64,000 nt of DNA. Origin: an uncultured Sterolibacteriaceae bacterium (GTDB taxonomy: Bacteria; Pseudomonadota; Gammaproteobacteria; Burkholderiales; Rhodocyclaceae). The position numbers and the translations under genes were made by a program. The notes below the pieces were generated by a model. The model was not told the origin of the DNA, did no database searches, and saw only the letters and a list, made by a program, of their open reading frames with translations. The stretch covers positions 62,001 to 126,000 of the forward strand of contig CALARK010000021.1 of NCBI GenBank assembly GCA_937888595.1. Direction: 5' to 3'. This document shows positions 25,841-34,537 of this stretch, in pieces (positions within the stretch are counted from its first letter, which is position 1; every line of letters begins with the position of its first letter).

Positions 25841-26748
25841 GGGTTTTCCTCGATGCGGATGGCGGGTACGCGCGGTACGCGGTCGAGCCGCCAGTGTTCC
25901 AACGCCCACGCCCAAAAGTCGGCGCCGGCGAGACGGCATTCCTCGGGCGGATTCTGGCCCAGAAAGCGCGCGGCGGCAAACAGGGCCGGCGCGGGGTCGC
26001 GCGTATCGACCGGCGCGGCGCGCGTCTGCTTGGACAGCTTGGCACCCGTCGCATCGACGGCGACCGGCAGGTGGGCGTACTGTGGAATGGGGTGGCCGAG
26101 CAAGCGCTGCAGGAAGACCTGCCGCGCCGTCGAATGGATCAGGTCGGCACCGCGTACGACGTGGTCGATGCCCCGGTCGGCATCGTCGACCACCACGGCG
26201 AGTTGGTAGGCGAAATAGCCGTCGGCGCGCAGCAGCACGCAATCGCCGACATCGCGCGGCAGGTCCTGATGCTGCGGCCCCTGCACGAGATCGATGAAGT
26301 CGATTTCTCCCGCGACGCGCAGACGCCAGGCCCGCGCCGACTTGCCGGCGGGCAGGCCGGCACGGCAGGTGCCGGGATAGACGGGGGCGCCATCGACGCC
26401 CGGAACGGCATCGGCCAGTTCCGCCCGGGTACAGCCGCAGGGATAGACGCTGCCGGCGCGCTTCAGCATTTCCAGAACTTCACGATAACGTTCGGTACGT
26501 GCGCTCTGGACCATCACCGCGCCGTCCCATTCGAAGCCGAAGGCTTCGAGCGTGCGCAGGATGTCGTCGGCGTGTTCCGGCCGGCAGCGCGGCGCATCGA
26601 CATCCTCCATGCGGATGAGCCAGCGGCCGCCGCCACGCGTGCGCGCCTCGAGATACGAGCCGAGCGCGGCGACCAGCGAGCCGAAATGCAGCGGGCCGGT
26701 CGGCGAGGGAGCGAAGCGTCCGGTCGGCGGGCGCGCGGATAGGCTCAT
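25837..26748 (-). CDS. gluQ: glutamyl-Q tRNA(Asp) synthetase
   Basis: 303 residues, a shortened GluRS lacking the anticodon-binding domain. It attaches glutamate to queuosine of tRNA(Asp). Signatures: GRFAPSPTGPLHFGSL (HIGH-like region), a Cys-rich zinc site YPCGCTRAEL with CRAG, and the KLSKQT signature (KMSKS-like). The start gives MSLSARPPTG. The 23-bp repeat encodes CRLAGADFW in the variable C-terminal part. Divergent from the thioredoxin gene with 57 bases between. Confidence 0.92.
   Translation of the reverse strand: MSLSARPPTGRFAPSPTGPLHFGSLVAALGSYLEARTRGGGRWLIRMEDVDAPRCRPEHADDILRTLEAFGFEWDGAVMVQSARTERYREVLEMLKRAGSVYPCGCTRAELADAVPGVDGAPVYPGTCRAGLPAGKSARAWRLRVAGEIDFIDLVQGPQHQDLPRDVGDCVLLRADGYFAYQLAVVVDDADRGIDHVVRGADLIHSTARQVFLQRLLGHPIPQYAHLPVAVDATGAKLSKQTRAAPVDTRDPAPALFAAARFLGQNPPEECRLAGADFWAWALEHWRLDRVPRVPAIRIEENP
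25915..25937 (+). repeat. 23-bp dispersed element, copy 7 (inside gluQ)
   Basis: 22 of 23 positions (A for G at position 17). Antisense to gluQ, where it is read as CRLAGADF. Confidence 0.85.
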
Positions 26749-26805
26749 GGGGGAAAGCGGTGTAGCATGGCCGCTCCATTTTTCCACAGATACGGAACAC
26801 CACCC

Positions 26806-27171
26806 ATGGCCACCATCAAGCTCACCGCCGACAACTTCAAGGACACCATCAACAGCCACGACATCGTCATCGTCGACTTCTGGGCGGAATGGTGCGGCCC
26901 CTGCCGTTCGTTCGCACCGACCTTCGAGGCGGCCTCGGAAAAGTATCCGGACATCGCCTTCGCCAAAGTGAATACCGAGGAAGAGCGCGAGATGGCGGCC
27001 GGCTTCAACATCCGCTCGATCCCGACGCTGATGGTGTTCCGCGAGCAGGTGATCCTTTACGCCGAAGCCGGCGCCCTGCCCGCCTCCGCCCTCGACCAGC
27101 TGATCGAGCAGGTGAAAGGGCTCGACATGGCGCAGGTCAAGGCCGAGATCGCCGCCCAAGGCGAAGAGTAA
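26806..27171 (+). CDS. thioredoxin-family protein
   Basis: 121 residues from the second in-frame ATG, giving MATIKLTADNF. The active site WAEWCGPCRSF is at about residues 28-38 and the cis-Pro loop is SIPTLMVF. It is cytoplasmic with a slightly long C-terminal helix. It reduces disulfides of target proteins. Whether it is the housekeeping TrxA or a paralogue is not decidable here. Followed by a bidirectional REP-like hairpin. Confidence 0.9.
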   Translation: MATIKLTADNFKDTINSHDIVIVDFWAEWCGPCRSFAPTFEAASEKYPDIAFAKVNTEEEREMAAGFNIRSIPTLMVFREQVILYAEAGALPASALDQLIEQVKGLDMAQVKAEIAAQGEE

Positions 27172-27208
27172 AAGCAACTCCAGATCGAGCGCAGCGAGCA
27201 GCAAGTCT

Positions 27209-27228
27209 CCCCTTCCGCGAGGAAGGGG
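27209..27228. terminator. REP-like hairpin between convergent genes
   Basis: CCCCTTCC-GCGA-GGAAGGGG, an eight-base-pair perfect stem with a four-base loop, followed by a G-rich CTGGGGGATGGCGGG. Similar CCCCTTCC/GGAAGGGG-CTGGGGGA hairpins are familiar as dispersed intergenic repeats in proteobacteria. Here it lies between the convergent thioredoxin and PfkB genes and could stop both transcripts. Confidence 0.65.
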
Positions 27229-27251
27229 CTGGGGGATGGCGGGTCTGGACT

Positions 27252-28187
27252 TCAGTCCAGCGTTTCGCCGAACGCCGCAATGAACCGGGCGGCGATATCC
27301 TCGCGGGTCGGCTTGTGGTTCTGGCCGCCCCGGTATCCGATCTTGATGCTGCCCATGAGCGCGGCGAGGCGGCCGGTCTTCTGCCAGCTCCAGCCTTTCT
27401 GGATGCCGTAGAGCAGGCCGGCGCGGTAAGCGTCGCCGCAGCCGGTGGGATCGAGCAGTTGCTCGGCCGGTACCGCCGGGATGTCGATGCATACGCCATC
27501 GGCGTAGAAGCGCGAGCCCTGCGCGCCGAGCGTGACCACAAGCACCCGCACCTCGCGCGCCAGCTCCTCGATCGTCTTGCCGGTGCGCTCCGTCAGCAGC
27601 TTGGCTTCGTAGTCGTTGACCGTGCAGTAGTCGGCAAGGCTGAGGAATTCGAGCAGTTCCGGGCCGTCGAACATCGGCAGGCCCTGGCCGGGATCGAAGA
27701 TGAAGGGAATGCCGAGTTCGCTGAACTCGCGCGCGTGCTGCATCATCCCGGCACGGCCATCCGGCGCGACGATGCCCAGCGTGACGTCGCTCGCCTCGCC
27801 GATGCGGTTGAGGTGCGAGGAATTCATCGCGCCCGGGTGGAAGGCGGTGATCTGGTTGTCGTCGAGGTCGGTGGTGATGAAGGCCTGCGCGGTGAAGCTG
27901 TCCGGCACCTTACGCACGTGCGTGGCCGGCAGGCCGAACATTTTCAGGCGCGTCATGTAGGGCTCGCAGTCGTCGCCGACGGTCGCCATGATCAGCGGCT
28001 TGCCGCCGAGCAGCCGCAGGTTGTAGGCGATGTTGCCGGCGCAGCCGCCGTATTCGCGCCGCATGTCCGGCACGAGGAAGGCGACGTTGAGGATGTGGAT
28101 CTGCTCCGGCAGGATGTGGTGCTTGAAGCGATCGTTGAACACCATGATGGTGTCGTAGGCGAGCGAGCCGCAGATGAGCGTGTTCAT
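27252..28187 (-). CDS. PfkB-family carbohydrate/nucleoside kinase
   Basis: 311 residues. PfkB fold with YGGCAGNIAYNL near residue 47, FDPGQGLP, and the catalytic anion-hole motif DPTGCGDAYRAGL at about residue 245. The sequence resembles the adenosine-kinase-like branch seen in beta- and gammaproteobacteria, but substrate is uncertain (adenosine, ribose or another sugar). The start ATG is 17 bases downstream of the DUF3426-type gene, so the two are probably co-transcribed. Confidence 0.82.
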   Translation of the reverse strand: MNTLICGSLAYDTIMVFNDRFKHHILPEQIHILNVAFLVPDMRREYGGCAGNIAYNLRLLGGKPLIMATVGDDCEPYMTRLKMFGLPATHVRKVPDSFTAQAFITTDLDDNQITAFHPGAMNSSHLNRIGEASDVTLGIVAPDGRAGMMQHAREFSELGIPFIFDPGQGLPMFDGPELLEFLSLADYCTVNDYEAKLLTERTGKTIEELAREVRVLVVTLGAQGSRFYADGVCIDIPAVPAEQLLDPTGCGDAYRAGLLYGIQKGWSWQKTGRLAALMGSIKIGYRGGQNHKPTREDIAARFIAAFGETLD

Positions 28188-28203
28188 GTCGAGATGGCCT
28201 GTA

Positions 28204-29172
28204 TCAGGGATAGAAGAGGTAGAGGCGGTAGCCGACGGCCGGCACGTCCTTCGCCTCGAGCAGCAGCTTGACGGCAAGCTCGCCGCGCGCGGCGAAGCCG
28301 GCCGCGGCCGGTTGTCCGGCGGGCAGCCAGTCGGCCGGCGGGAGCACCTTGCGCAGCAGGGCGTCGTCCTGGGTATCGGTCAGCGTCAGTTCGAGATGCG
28401 GATACTCCTGCACGAAGGGCGCGCGGTTCTTCAGCGTGGCGGTGAGCAGCAGGCGGTCGCCACCGGCCGGTTCGAGATCGGAGCTCTCGATGCCGACCAG
28501 CTCGGGGCGGCGCGGCCAGGGCACGCTGCACCCGGCCACCTCGCAACCCGCCACCAGCACCGGGCGCAATTCGGGCGCCAGGACGGCGAGTTCGACGCGG
28601 TAGATGTAGGCAAGCTGGACGACGGCCAGCACCAGCAGGGTGAACAGGCCAATCGCCCATGGCCAGCGGCGCGGTGGCGGTGTTTCGGCCACGCCTTCCC
28701 ACGCTTCGGGCAAGGTTTCGGCGTCCGGGACAGCGGCGGCAGGAGGCGCTTCCGCAAGTTCCTCGCCGTCCTGCGGAGGCCGACTTTCGGGCTCGGGCTC
28801 GGGCTCTGGCTCCGGCTCGGGCTCGGGTTCCGGTTCAGGCGCCGCCCCGGGCAAGGGGGCCGGCCCGGTGTTCGAATCCTCGGCCGGCATGGCTTCGGCT
28901 GGCTCGGCCGGTTCCGGCGGTTCAGGGGGTTCCGGTAGCGCGGCCGGTTCCTCTGTCGGTTCCATGGTGACCGGCACTTCGTCTTCCGCGACTATCTCCG
29001 GTACCGGATGGTCCGCCGCAGGCGTGACGATCAGGGAGACTTCGTCGGCCAGGCTGTCGAGCGCATCGAAGACTTCGCTGCAGGCGCCGCAACGCACCCG
29101 CCCCTGCCGCACCTTCAGTTGCTCGGAGGTGACGCGGAAGGCGGTATGACAATGGGGGCAGCGGGTCAGCAT
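28204..29172 (-). CDS. zinc-ribbon, single-pass membrane protein (DUF3426 type)
   Basis: 322 residues. N-terminal MJ0042-type zinc ribbon with CPHC and CGAC pairs (residues 5-31), then an acidic Glu/Pro linker with a tandem EP dipeptide tract encoded by GGCTCG-like hexamers (about 28790-28845), one membrane helix (about 167-187), and a C-terminal extracytoplasmic DUF3426-like beta domain. Function unknown. It lies ten bases after prmA in the accB-accC-prmA run, an arrangement I recognise as common in betaproteobacteria. It contains a diverged copy of the 23-bp repeat encoding ESRPPQDGE. Confidence 0.78.
   Translation of the reverse strand: MLTRCPHCHTAFRVTSEQLKVRQGRVRCGACSEVFDALDSLADEVSLIVTPAADHPVPEIVAEDEVPVTMEPTEEPAALPEPPEPPEPAEPAEAMPAEDSNTGPAPLPGAAPEPEPEPEPEPEPEPEPESRPPQDGEELAEAPPAAAVPDAETLPEAWEGVAETPPPRRWPWAIGLFTLLVLAVVQLAYIYRVELAVLAPELRPVLVAGCEVAGCSVPWPRRPELVGIESSDLEPAGGDRLLLTATLKNRAPFVQEYPHLELTLTDTQDDALLRKVLPPADWLPAGQPAAAGFAARGELAVKLLLEAKDVPAVGYRLYLFYP
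28765..28787 (-). repeat. 23-bp dispersed element, copy 8 (inside DUF3426-type gene)
   Basis: 20 of 23 positions (differences at 10, 11, 13), in the sense strand of the gene, encoding SRPPQDG. Directly adjacent to the EP repeat tract. Confidence 0.55.
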
Positions 29173-29181
29173 GCGGCGAGT

Positions 29182-30075
29182 TTAACGTTCACCCTCGAGG
29201 CGGACCCAGCCTTCATGCGCGGCACCGACGACGAGCGGCAGGTGCGGCGCATAGGCAGCGATCACCTGCTCCGCCTGGGTCTCGAGCACGCCGGAGAGGG
29301 CGAGCCGGCCCCCGGGCTTCAGTCGCGAAGTCAGCAGTGGCGCGAGCAGCATCAGCGGATTGGTGAGGATATTCGCGACCACGCGATCGAAGGTTTCGGT
29401 CAGCGGCGCACCGGAATGCGCGAGCCGCATGGCCACGCCGTTGCGCGCCGCGTTGTCGGCTGCCGCCGTCAGTGCGGCCGGGTCGATGTCGACGCCCAGC
29501 ACGTCGCCGGCACCGAGCTTGAGCGCGGCGATGCCGAGGATGCCCGAGCCGCAGCCGTAGTCGAGCAGGGTGCAGCCCGGTGCCACGTTCGCCTCCAGCC
29601 ACTCGAGGCATAGCCGGGTGGTGGGATGGCTGCCGGTGCCGAAGGCGAGGCCCGGGTCGAGTTCGAGGTTGATCGCCGCCGGGTCGGGGGCGACATGCCA
29701 CGAGGGCACGATCCAGAGCCGGTCGGAGATGCGGATCGGGTCGAACTGGGACTGCGTGAGCCGTACCCAGTCCTGCTCGGCGACTTCGGTCAGCACAAGT
29801 TCCGGCACGTCGGCGAGGCCGACACTGCGTACCGCCGCGGCGATGCACTCCTTCAGGTCACCATTATTCGGGAGCGGCTCGAACAGGGCGACGACGCGGC
29901 TGCGATCCCAGATCGGCGTCGTGGGGGAGCCCGGCTCGCCGAACTGTGGCGTCTCGAACTCGGTACCGGCCTGCGCGTCCTCGACGCTCGCCGAGATGGC
30001 ACCCACTTCGAGCAGCGCATCCGAGATCGCCTCGGCATGCGCGGCATCGGTAACGAAGGCGACCGATACCCACAT
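29182..30075 (-). CDS. prmA: ribosomal protein L11 methyltransferase
   Basis: 297 residues from the ATG giving MWVSVAFVTDAAHAEA. The AdoMet site is LLDYGCGSGILGIAALKLGA at about residue 160, followed by GVDIDPAAL and VVANILTNPL. It trimethylates L11. The upstream extension overlaps accC and is spurious. Transcribed after accC with five bases between. Confidence 0.93.
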   Translation of the reverse strand: MWVSVAFVTDAAHAEAISDALLEVGAISASVEDAQAGTEFETPQFGEPGSPTTPIWDRSRVVALFEPLPNNGDLKECIAAAVRSVGLADVPELVLTEVAEQDWVRLTQSQFDPIRISDRLWIVPSWHVAPDPAAINLELDPGLAFGTGSHPTTRLCLEWLEANVAPGCTLLDYGCGSGILGIAALKLGAGDVLGVDIDPAALTAAADNAARNGVAMRLAHSGAPLTETFDRVVANILTNPLMLLAPLLTSRLKPGGRLALSGVLETQAEQVIAAYAPHLPLVVGAAHEGWVRLEGER

Positions 30076-30080
30076 GCCGG

Positions 30081-31442
30081 CTATTTCCGGTTGGCTTCCT
30101 CGCGCGCGGCGAGTTTTTCTTCCAGGTAGTGGATGCTCGTGCCGCCCTGGATGAAACGTTCGTCGAGCATCAGGTCCTGGTGCAGCGGGATGTTGGTCTT
30201 GATGCCGTCCACCATCATCTCGGACAGGGCGATGCGCATGCGGCGGATCGCCTGTTCGCGCGTATCGCCGTAGGTGATCAGCTTGGCGATCATCGAATCG
30301 TAGTGCGAGGGCACCGTATAGCCGGAGTACACATGCGAATCGACGCGGATGCCGGGCCCGCCGGCCGGGTGCCAATTGACGATTTTGCCTGGAGATGGAG
30401 TGAACTTGAACGGATCTTCGGCGCAGATGCGGCACTCGATCGAGTGACCCTTGACCTCGATGTCGCGCTGGCGGAACCAGAGCTTCTCGCCCGCCGCGAC
30501 GCGGATCTGCGCTGCCACGATGTCGATGCCGGTTACGAGTTCGGTCACCGGATGCTCGACCTGCACGCGCGTGTTCATCTCGATGAAGTAGAACTCGCCG
30601 TCTTCGTAGAGGAACTCGAAGGTGCCGGCGCCGCGGTAGCCGATCTTCTTGCAGGCCTCGGCGCAGCGTTCGCCGATCTTGGTGATCAGGCGGCGATTGA
30701 CCTCGGGGGCCGGCGCCTCCTCGATGACCTTCTGGTGGCGGCGCTGCATCGAGCAGTCGCGCTCTGACAGCCAGACGGCGTTGCGGTAGTTGTCGGCCAT
30801 CACCTGGATTTCGATGTGGCGCGGGTTCTCGAGGAACTTCTCCATGTAGACCATGGGGTTGCCGAAGGCCGACTGCGCCTCGCTGCGCGTCATGTTGACC
30901 GCGTTGATCAGCGCTGCCTCGGTATGCACCACGCGCATGCCGCGCCCGCCGCCGCCGCCGGCCGCCTTGATGATGACCGGGTAGCCGATCGCGCGTGCAA
31001 TTTTCACGATCTCCTTGGGATCTTCCGGCAACGCACCTTCAGAACCCGGGACGCAGGGCACGCCCGCAGCCTTCATCGCGTCCTTGGCGGAAACCTTGTC
31101 GCCCATCAGGCGGATCGTCTCGGCCTGCGGGCCGATGAAGACGAAGCCCGATTTCTCGACCCGCTCGGCGAAGTCGGCGTTCTCGGAAAGGAAGCCGTAG
31201 CCGGGATGGATAGCCTCGGCATCGGTCACCTCGGCCGCCGAGATGATGGCGGGAATGTTCAGGTAGCTCTGGCTCGAAGGCGGGGGACCGATGCAGACGG
31301 ACTCGTCGGCCAGCCGGACATACTTGGCGTCCGCATCGGCCGTCGAATGAACGGCGACCGTACGAATGCCAAGTTCGCGGCAGGCACGCAGCACGCGCAG
31401 CGCGATTTCGCCACGGTTGGCGATCAGGACTTTTTCGAACAT
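30081..31442 (-). CDS. accC: acetyl-CoA carboxylase biotin carboxylase subunit
   Basis: 453 residues from the ATG giving MFEKVLIANRGEIALRVL. ATP-grasp features include KAAGGGGGRGMRVV, HIEIQVMAD, ERDCSMQRRHQKVIEEAPAP and EMNTRVQVEHPVTE. It carboxylates the biotin of AccB, which lies 14 bases upstream; together with carboxyltransferase they commit acetyl-CoA to fatty acid synthesis. Confidence 0.97.
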   Translation of the reverse strand: MFEKVLIANRGEIALRVLRACRELGIRTVAVHSTADADAKYVRLADESVCIGPPPSSQSYLNIPAIISAAEVTDAEAIHPGYGFLSENADFAERVEKSGFVFIGPQAETIRLMGDKVSAKDAMKAAGVPCVPGSEGALPEDPKEIVKIARAIGYPVIIKAAGGGGGRGMRVVHTEAALINAVNMTRSEAQSAFGNPMVYMEKFLENPRHIEIQVMADNYRNAVWLSERDCSMQRRHQKVIEEAPAPEVNRRLITKIGERCAEACKKIGYRGAGTFEFLYEDGEFYFIEMNTRVQVEHPVTELVTGIDIVAAQIRVAAGEKLWFRQRDIEVKGHSIECRICAEDPFKFTPSPGKIVNWHPAGGPGIRVDSHVYSGYTVPSHYDSMIAKLITYGDTREQAIRRMRIALSEMMVDGIKTNIPLHQDLMLDERFIQGGTSIHYLEEKLAAREEANRK

Positions 31443-31456
31443 TGCGAATGCCCCGT

Positions 31457-31924
31457 TCAGCCGATCACGAACATGGGCTGGTCGAACTCCACCGGCTGAC
31501 CATTTTCGACGAGGATCGCCTTGACGACGCCATCGGCGTCCGATTCGATCTCGTTCATCAGTTTCATCGCCTCGATGATGCACAGGGTGTCGCCCTTCTT
31601 CACCGATTGGCCCACTTCGACAAAGGCCGGGGCACCCGGACTGCCGGAACGGTAGAAGGTACCGACCATCGGCGCCTTGACCTGGTGGCCGGTCGGTTCG
31701 GCGGGCACTTCTGCCGCAACCGGTGCAAAAGTCGGCGCCGGCGGGGCGGCCGCCGCTGCAGGCATGGCGGCCGGCGCGCCCATCGGCATGCTGACCATGG
31801 TGGTGGTCGGTGCCGCCGGATGCTTCGCGATGCGGATCTTTTCCTCGCCTTCGCTGATTTCCAGTTCGGAAATGCCCGAATTCTGGACGAGGTCGATCAG
31901 GGTCTTCAGTTTTCTCAGGTCCAT
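31457..31924 (-). CDS. accB: acetyl-CoA carboxylase biotin carrier protein
   Basis: 155 residues. N-terminal helix, an Ala/Pro-rich flexible linker, and a C-terminal biotinyl domain with the biotinylation motif CIIEAMKLMNEIESD (Lys is modified). A 23-bp repeat copy sits in the linker and is read as APPAPTFAP, a composition that fits the linker. First gene of accB-accC-prmA; 45 bases downstream of aroQ. Confidence 0.97.
   Translation of the reverse strand: MDLRKLKTLIDLVQNSGISELEISEGEEKIRIAKHPAAPTTTMVSMPMGAPAAMPAAAAAPPAPTFAPVAAEVPAEPTGHQVKAPMVGTFYRSGSPGAPAFVEVGQSVKKGDTLCIIEAMKLMNEIESDADGVVKAILVENGQPVEFDQPMFVIG
31728..31750 (+). repeat. 23-bp dispersed element, copy 9 (inside accB)
   Basis: 22 of 23 positions (G for A at 19). 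Antisense to accB, read as AAPPAPTF in the Pro/Ala linker. Confidence 0.8.
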
Positions 31925-31969
31925 GCGTTCTCCTGTCCCACCGCGTGGGTGCGCCCCGAAGGGCTTGTT

Positions 31970-32476
31970 TTATTTACGAATGCGGAGCAATGCAGCTTCC
32001 AGCGCAAGGGCATAGCCCTGGGCGCCGAGGCCGCAGATGGTGCCGACAGCGATGTCGGAAAAATACGAGTGGTGCCGGAACGCCTCGCGGGCGTGGATGT
32101 TCGACAGATGCACCTCGATAAAGGGGATGCGCACCGCGGCCAGCGCATCGCGCAAGGCCACGCTGGTATGCGTATAGCCCCCCGGGTTGATGATGATGAA
32201 CTCGATGCCCTCGGCCCCGGCGGCTTGCACGCGGTCGATCAGGCCGCCTTCGCTGTTGCTCTGGAAGCTTTCGATCTGGACGCCATCGGCACGGGCACGC
32301 GCCTCCATCATGGCGTGGATGTCGGCCAGGGTGGTCCGGCCGTAGATGTCGGGCTCGCGGCTGCCGAGCAGGTTCAGGTTGGGGCCGTGGAGGACGAGAA
32401 TCCGTGCCTCGACGCCCGGCCCGGCGGTTTTGCTATCGCTTTTGGCCGAAGCCTTTTTGCTTTTTGTGTTCGACAT
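31970..32476 (-). CDS. aroQ: 3-dehydroquinate dehydratase, type II
   Basis: 168 residues with an unusually long, Lys/Ser-rich N-terminal tail (about 25 residues) before the core starts at ILVLHGPNLNLLG. Active-site motifs are GREPD-like SREPDIYG, FQSNSEG, INPGGYTHTS and VHLSNIHARE. It makes 3-dehydroshikimate in the shikimate pathway. A shorter start is not evident, since the next in-frame Met is internal to the fold. Confidence 0.94.
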   Translation of the reverse strand: MSNTKSKKASAKSDSKTAGPGVEARILVLHGPNLNLLGSREPDIYGRTTLADIHAMMEARARADGVQIESFQSNSEGGLIDRVQAAGAEGIEFIIINPGGYTHTSVALRDALAAVRIPFIEVHLSNIHAREAFRHHSYFSDIAVGTICGLGAQGYALALEAALLRIRK

Positions 32477-32527
32477 AGGTGCAAGTTTGCCGCAAATCGG
32501 TGCAACTTGTCCAGATGCTTGCTTTTC

Positions 32528-33127
32528 TCAGGCGCACAGGGCTTCCACCGCTTCCACCCGCGCCCGCGCCCGGGTCCGCCCGTCGGCGGACTTCATCGCC
32601 ACCCGTTCGTCGCGCGGTGCCATCACGATCAGGTTCGCCGGCATGTCCTCGTCGTCCATGATGAACACCGCCTCGACCCGGTCGCTTTTCGGGTTGCCAT
32701 GATGGAAGCGCATGCCCCGGTCGAGCAGGAAGATCTCGACCTCCTTGGCGCTGTCCGGAAACAGCAGGATGTCGATTCGGGCATGGCGGCCGGCCGTGCC
32801 GTCAAGGACCGATCCGGTCAGCCATGGCGAGAACGGCGCCAGCTGGTGCATCAGGTCGACCGCCGCCGCCCGCAGCCAGGCGAGGCGCTCGACCTGCTCG
32901 TCTTCCTGGTAGATCGCCTGGTACTCGCGCACCGCCTCCTCCACCTCGGCATTGCCCGGCAGAGGAAAACTCTCCGGCAGGCCGAGCTGGCGCACTGCTT
33001 TGCGCTTGGCGAAGCCGTAGTCGACCCCATCCTCGGCGACCAGCCGCGCGGCGGCATGCACGAGTTCGGAACGCAGGACGGGGGAGTGCGGATTCAGGAT
33101 GCGGGCGGGACGGCTGCGGCGAGACAT
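32528..33127 (-). CDS. conserved hypothetical protein, possible nucleotidyltransferase remnant
   Basis: 199 residues from the ATG giving MSRRSRPARILNPHSP; a longer start adds ten residues. Clear motif absent. A GS...RIDILLF stretch near residue 110 resembles the nucleotidyltransferase signature but lacks its second acidic residue. The N-terminal half is helical and charged (VDYGFAKRKAVRQLGLP). It is divergent from mpl. Function unknown; possibly an inactive nucleotidyltransferase fold. Confidence 0.6.
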   Translation of the reverse strand: MSRRSRPARILNPHSPVLRSELVHAAARLVAEDGVDYGFAKRKAVRQLGLPESFPLPGNAEVEEAVREYQAIYQEDEQVERLAWLRAAAVDLMHQLAPFSPWLTGSVLDGTAGRHARIDILLFPDSAKEVEIFLLDRGMRFHHGNPKSDRVEAVFIMDDEDMPANLIVMAPRDERVAMKSADGRTRARARVEAVEALCA

Positions 33128-33181
33128 GGCGATTGCTCCCGTAGAATGCCGGGTCATTGTATCCCGCCAAGTATTTCACTC

Positions 33182-34537
33182 ATGCACATCCACATTCTCG
33201 GGATTTGCGGCACCTTCATGGGGGGTATTGCCCTGATCGCCCGCGCCGCCGGCCACCGTGTCACGGGCTGTGACGCCAACGTCTACCCGCCCATGAGCAC
33301 GCAGCTGGAGGCCGAGGGCATCGACCTGGTCGAGGGTTACGGCGCGGACCAGCTGGCGCTGGACGCGGATCTCTGGGTGGTCGGCAACGCCGTTTCGCGC
33401 GGCAATCCGCTGCTGGAAGCGATCCTCGACCGCGGCCTGCCCTATATTTCCGGTCCGCAGTGGCTGGCCGAGAACATCCTGCAGGGCAAATGGGTGCTCG
33501 CCGTGGCTGGTACCCACGGGAAGACGACGACTTCGGCGATGCTCGCCTGGATCCTCGAGGATGCCGGCCTGCAGCCGGGCTACCTGATCGGCGGTGTGCC
33601 GCAAAACTTCGGAAAATCAGCCAACTTCAGCGAATCATCGTTCTTCGTTGTCGAAGCGGATGAATACGACACCGCATTTTGCGACAAGCGTTCCAAATTC
33701 GTGCATTACCGGCCGCGCACCGCCATCCTCAATAACCTCGAATTCGATCACGCCGACATTTTCGCCGATCTTGCAGCCATCGAGACGCAATTCCACCATC
33801 TGGTGCGCACCATCCCCGGCAACGGACTGATCGTCACCAACGCATCCGAAGCGGCACTCGAGCGCGTGCTGGAGCGGGGTTGCTGGACCTCGGCGGAACG
33901 CTTCAACGATCCGGCAGGATGGCGGGCTGGCGGTGATGATGCAGGCGGTACGCTGTCGATTCACGACAAAAGCGGGGAGCTTGGCTGCATATCGTGGAAA
34001 CTTTCCGGCGAGCACAACCGTAACAATGCACTCGCCGCGCTGCTGGCGGCGCGGCACGCCGGCGTGCCCCTGCAACGCGGGCTGGAGGCATTGAGCCGTT
34101 TCGAGAACGTCAAGCGCCGCCTCGAGATACGCGGTACCGTGCGCGACATCACGGTCTATGACGACTTCGCCCACCATCCGACCGCCATTGCGACCACCCT
34201 GGCCGGCTTGCGCGGGCGCGTCGGAGGAGCCAGGATTCTCGCCGTGCTCGAACCCCGTTCGAACACCATGAAGCTCGGCACGATGAAGGACGCCCTGCCC
34301 GGCAGCCTGAAGGATGCGGACCGCGTGTTCTGCTATGGCGCGAACCTCGGCTGGGACGCGGCCGCCGCGCTTGCACCGCTGGGCGACCGCGCACTGGTCA
34401 GCGGCGACCTGGACGCCCTGGTGGAACGCATCGCCGCGGCCGCCGGCCCAGGCGACCACATTCTGGTGATGAGTAACGGCGGCTTCGGCGGCATCCACCA
34501 GAAACTGCTCGATACCCTCGAAGCCACGGCGCGCTGA
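33182..34537 (+). CDS. mpl: UDP-MurNAc:murein tripeptide ligase Mpl
   Basis: 451 residues, Mur ligase family. It begins HIHILGICGTFMGGIALIA (Mpl rather than MurC), with the ATP loop AVAGTHGKTTTSAML at about residue 112, EADEYDTAF, and YDDFAHHPTAIATTL. It recycles tripeptide released from cell-wall turnover. The larger frame upstream covers the hypothetical gene and is not real. The stop overlaps the start of the next frame by one base. Confidence 0.95.
   Translation: MHIHILGICGTFMGGIALIARAAGHRVTGCDANVYPPMSTQLEAEGIDLVEGYGADQLALDADLWVVGNAVSRGNPLLEAILDRGLPYISGPQWLAENILQGKWVLAVAGTHGKTTTSAMLAWILEDAGLQPGYLIGGVPQNFGKSANFSESSFFVVEADEYDTAFCDKRSKFVHYRPRTAILNNLEFDHADIFADLAAIETQFHHLVRTIPGNGLIVTNASEAALERVLERGCWTSAERFNDPAGWRAGGDDAGGTLSIHDKSGELGCISWKLSGEHNRNNALAALLAARHAGVPLQRGLEALSRFENVKRRLEIRGTVRDITVYDDFAHHPTAIATTLAGLRGRVGGARILAVLEPRSNTMKLGTMKDALPGSLKDADRVFCYGANLGWDAAAALAPLGDRALVSGDLDALVERIAAAAGPGDHILVMSNGGFGGIHQKLLDTLEATAR

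Noticed and set aside
26320..26360. Possible second repeat copy in gluQ (GCGCCGACTTGCCGGC)
   Set aside because: Parts of the element occur in the wrong order and spacing; it codes for a conserved region.
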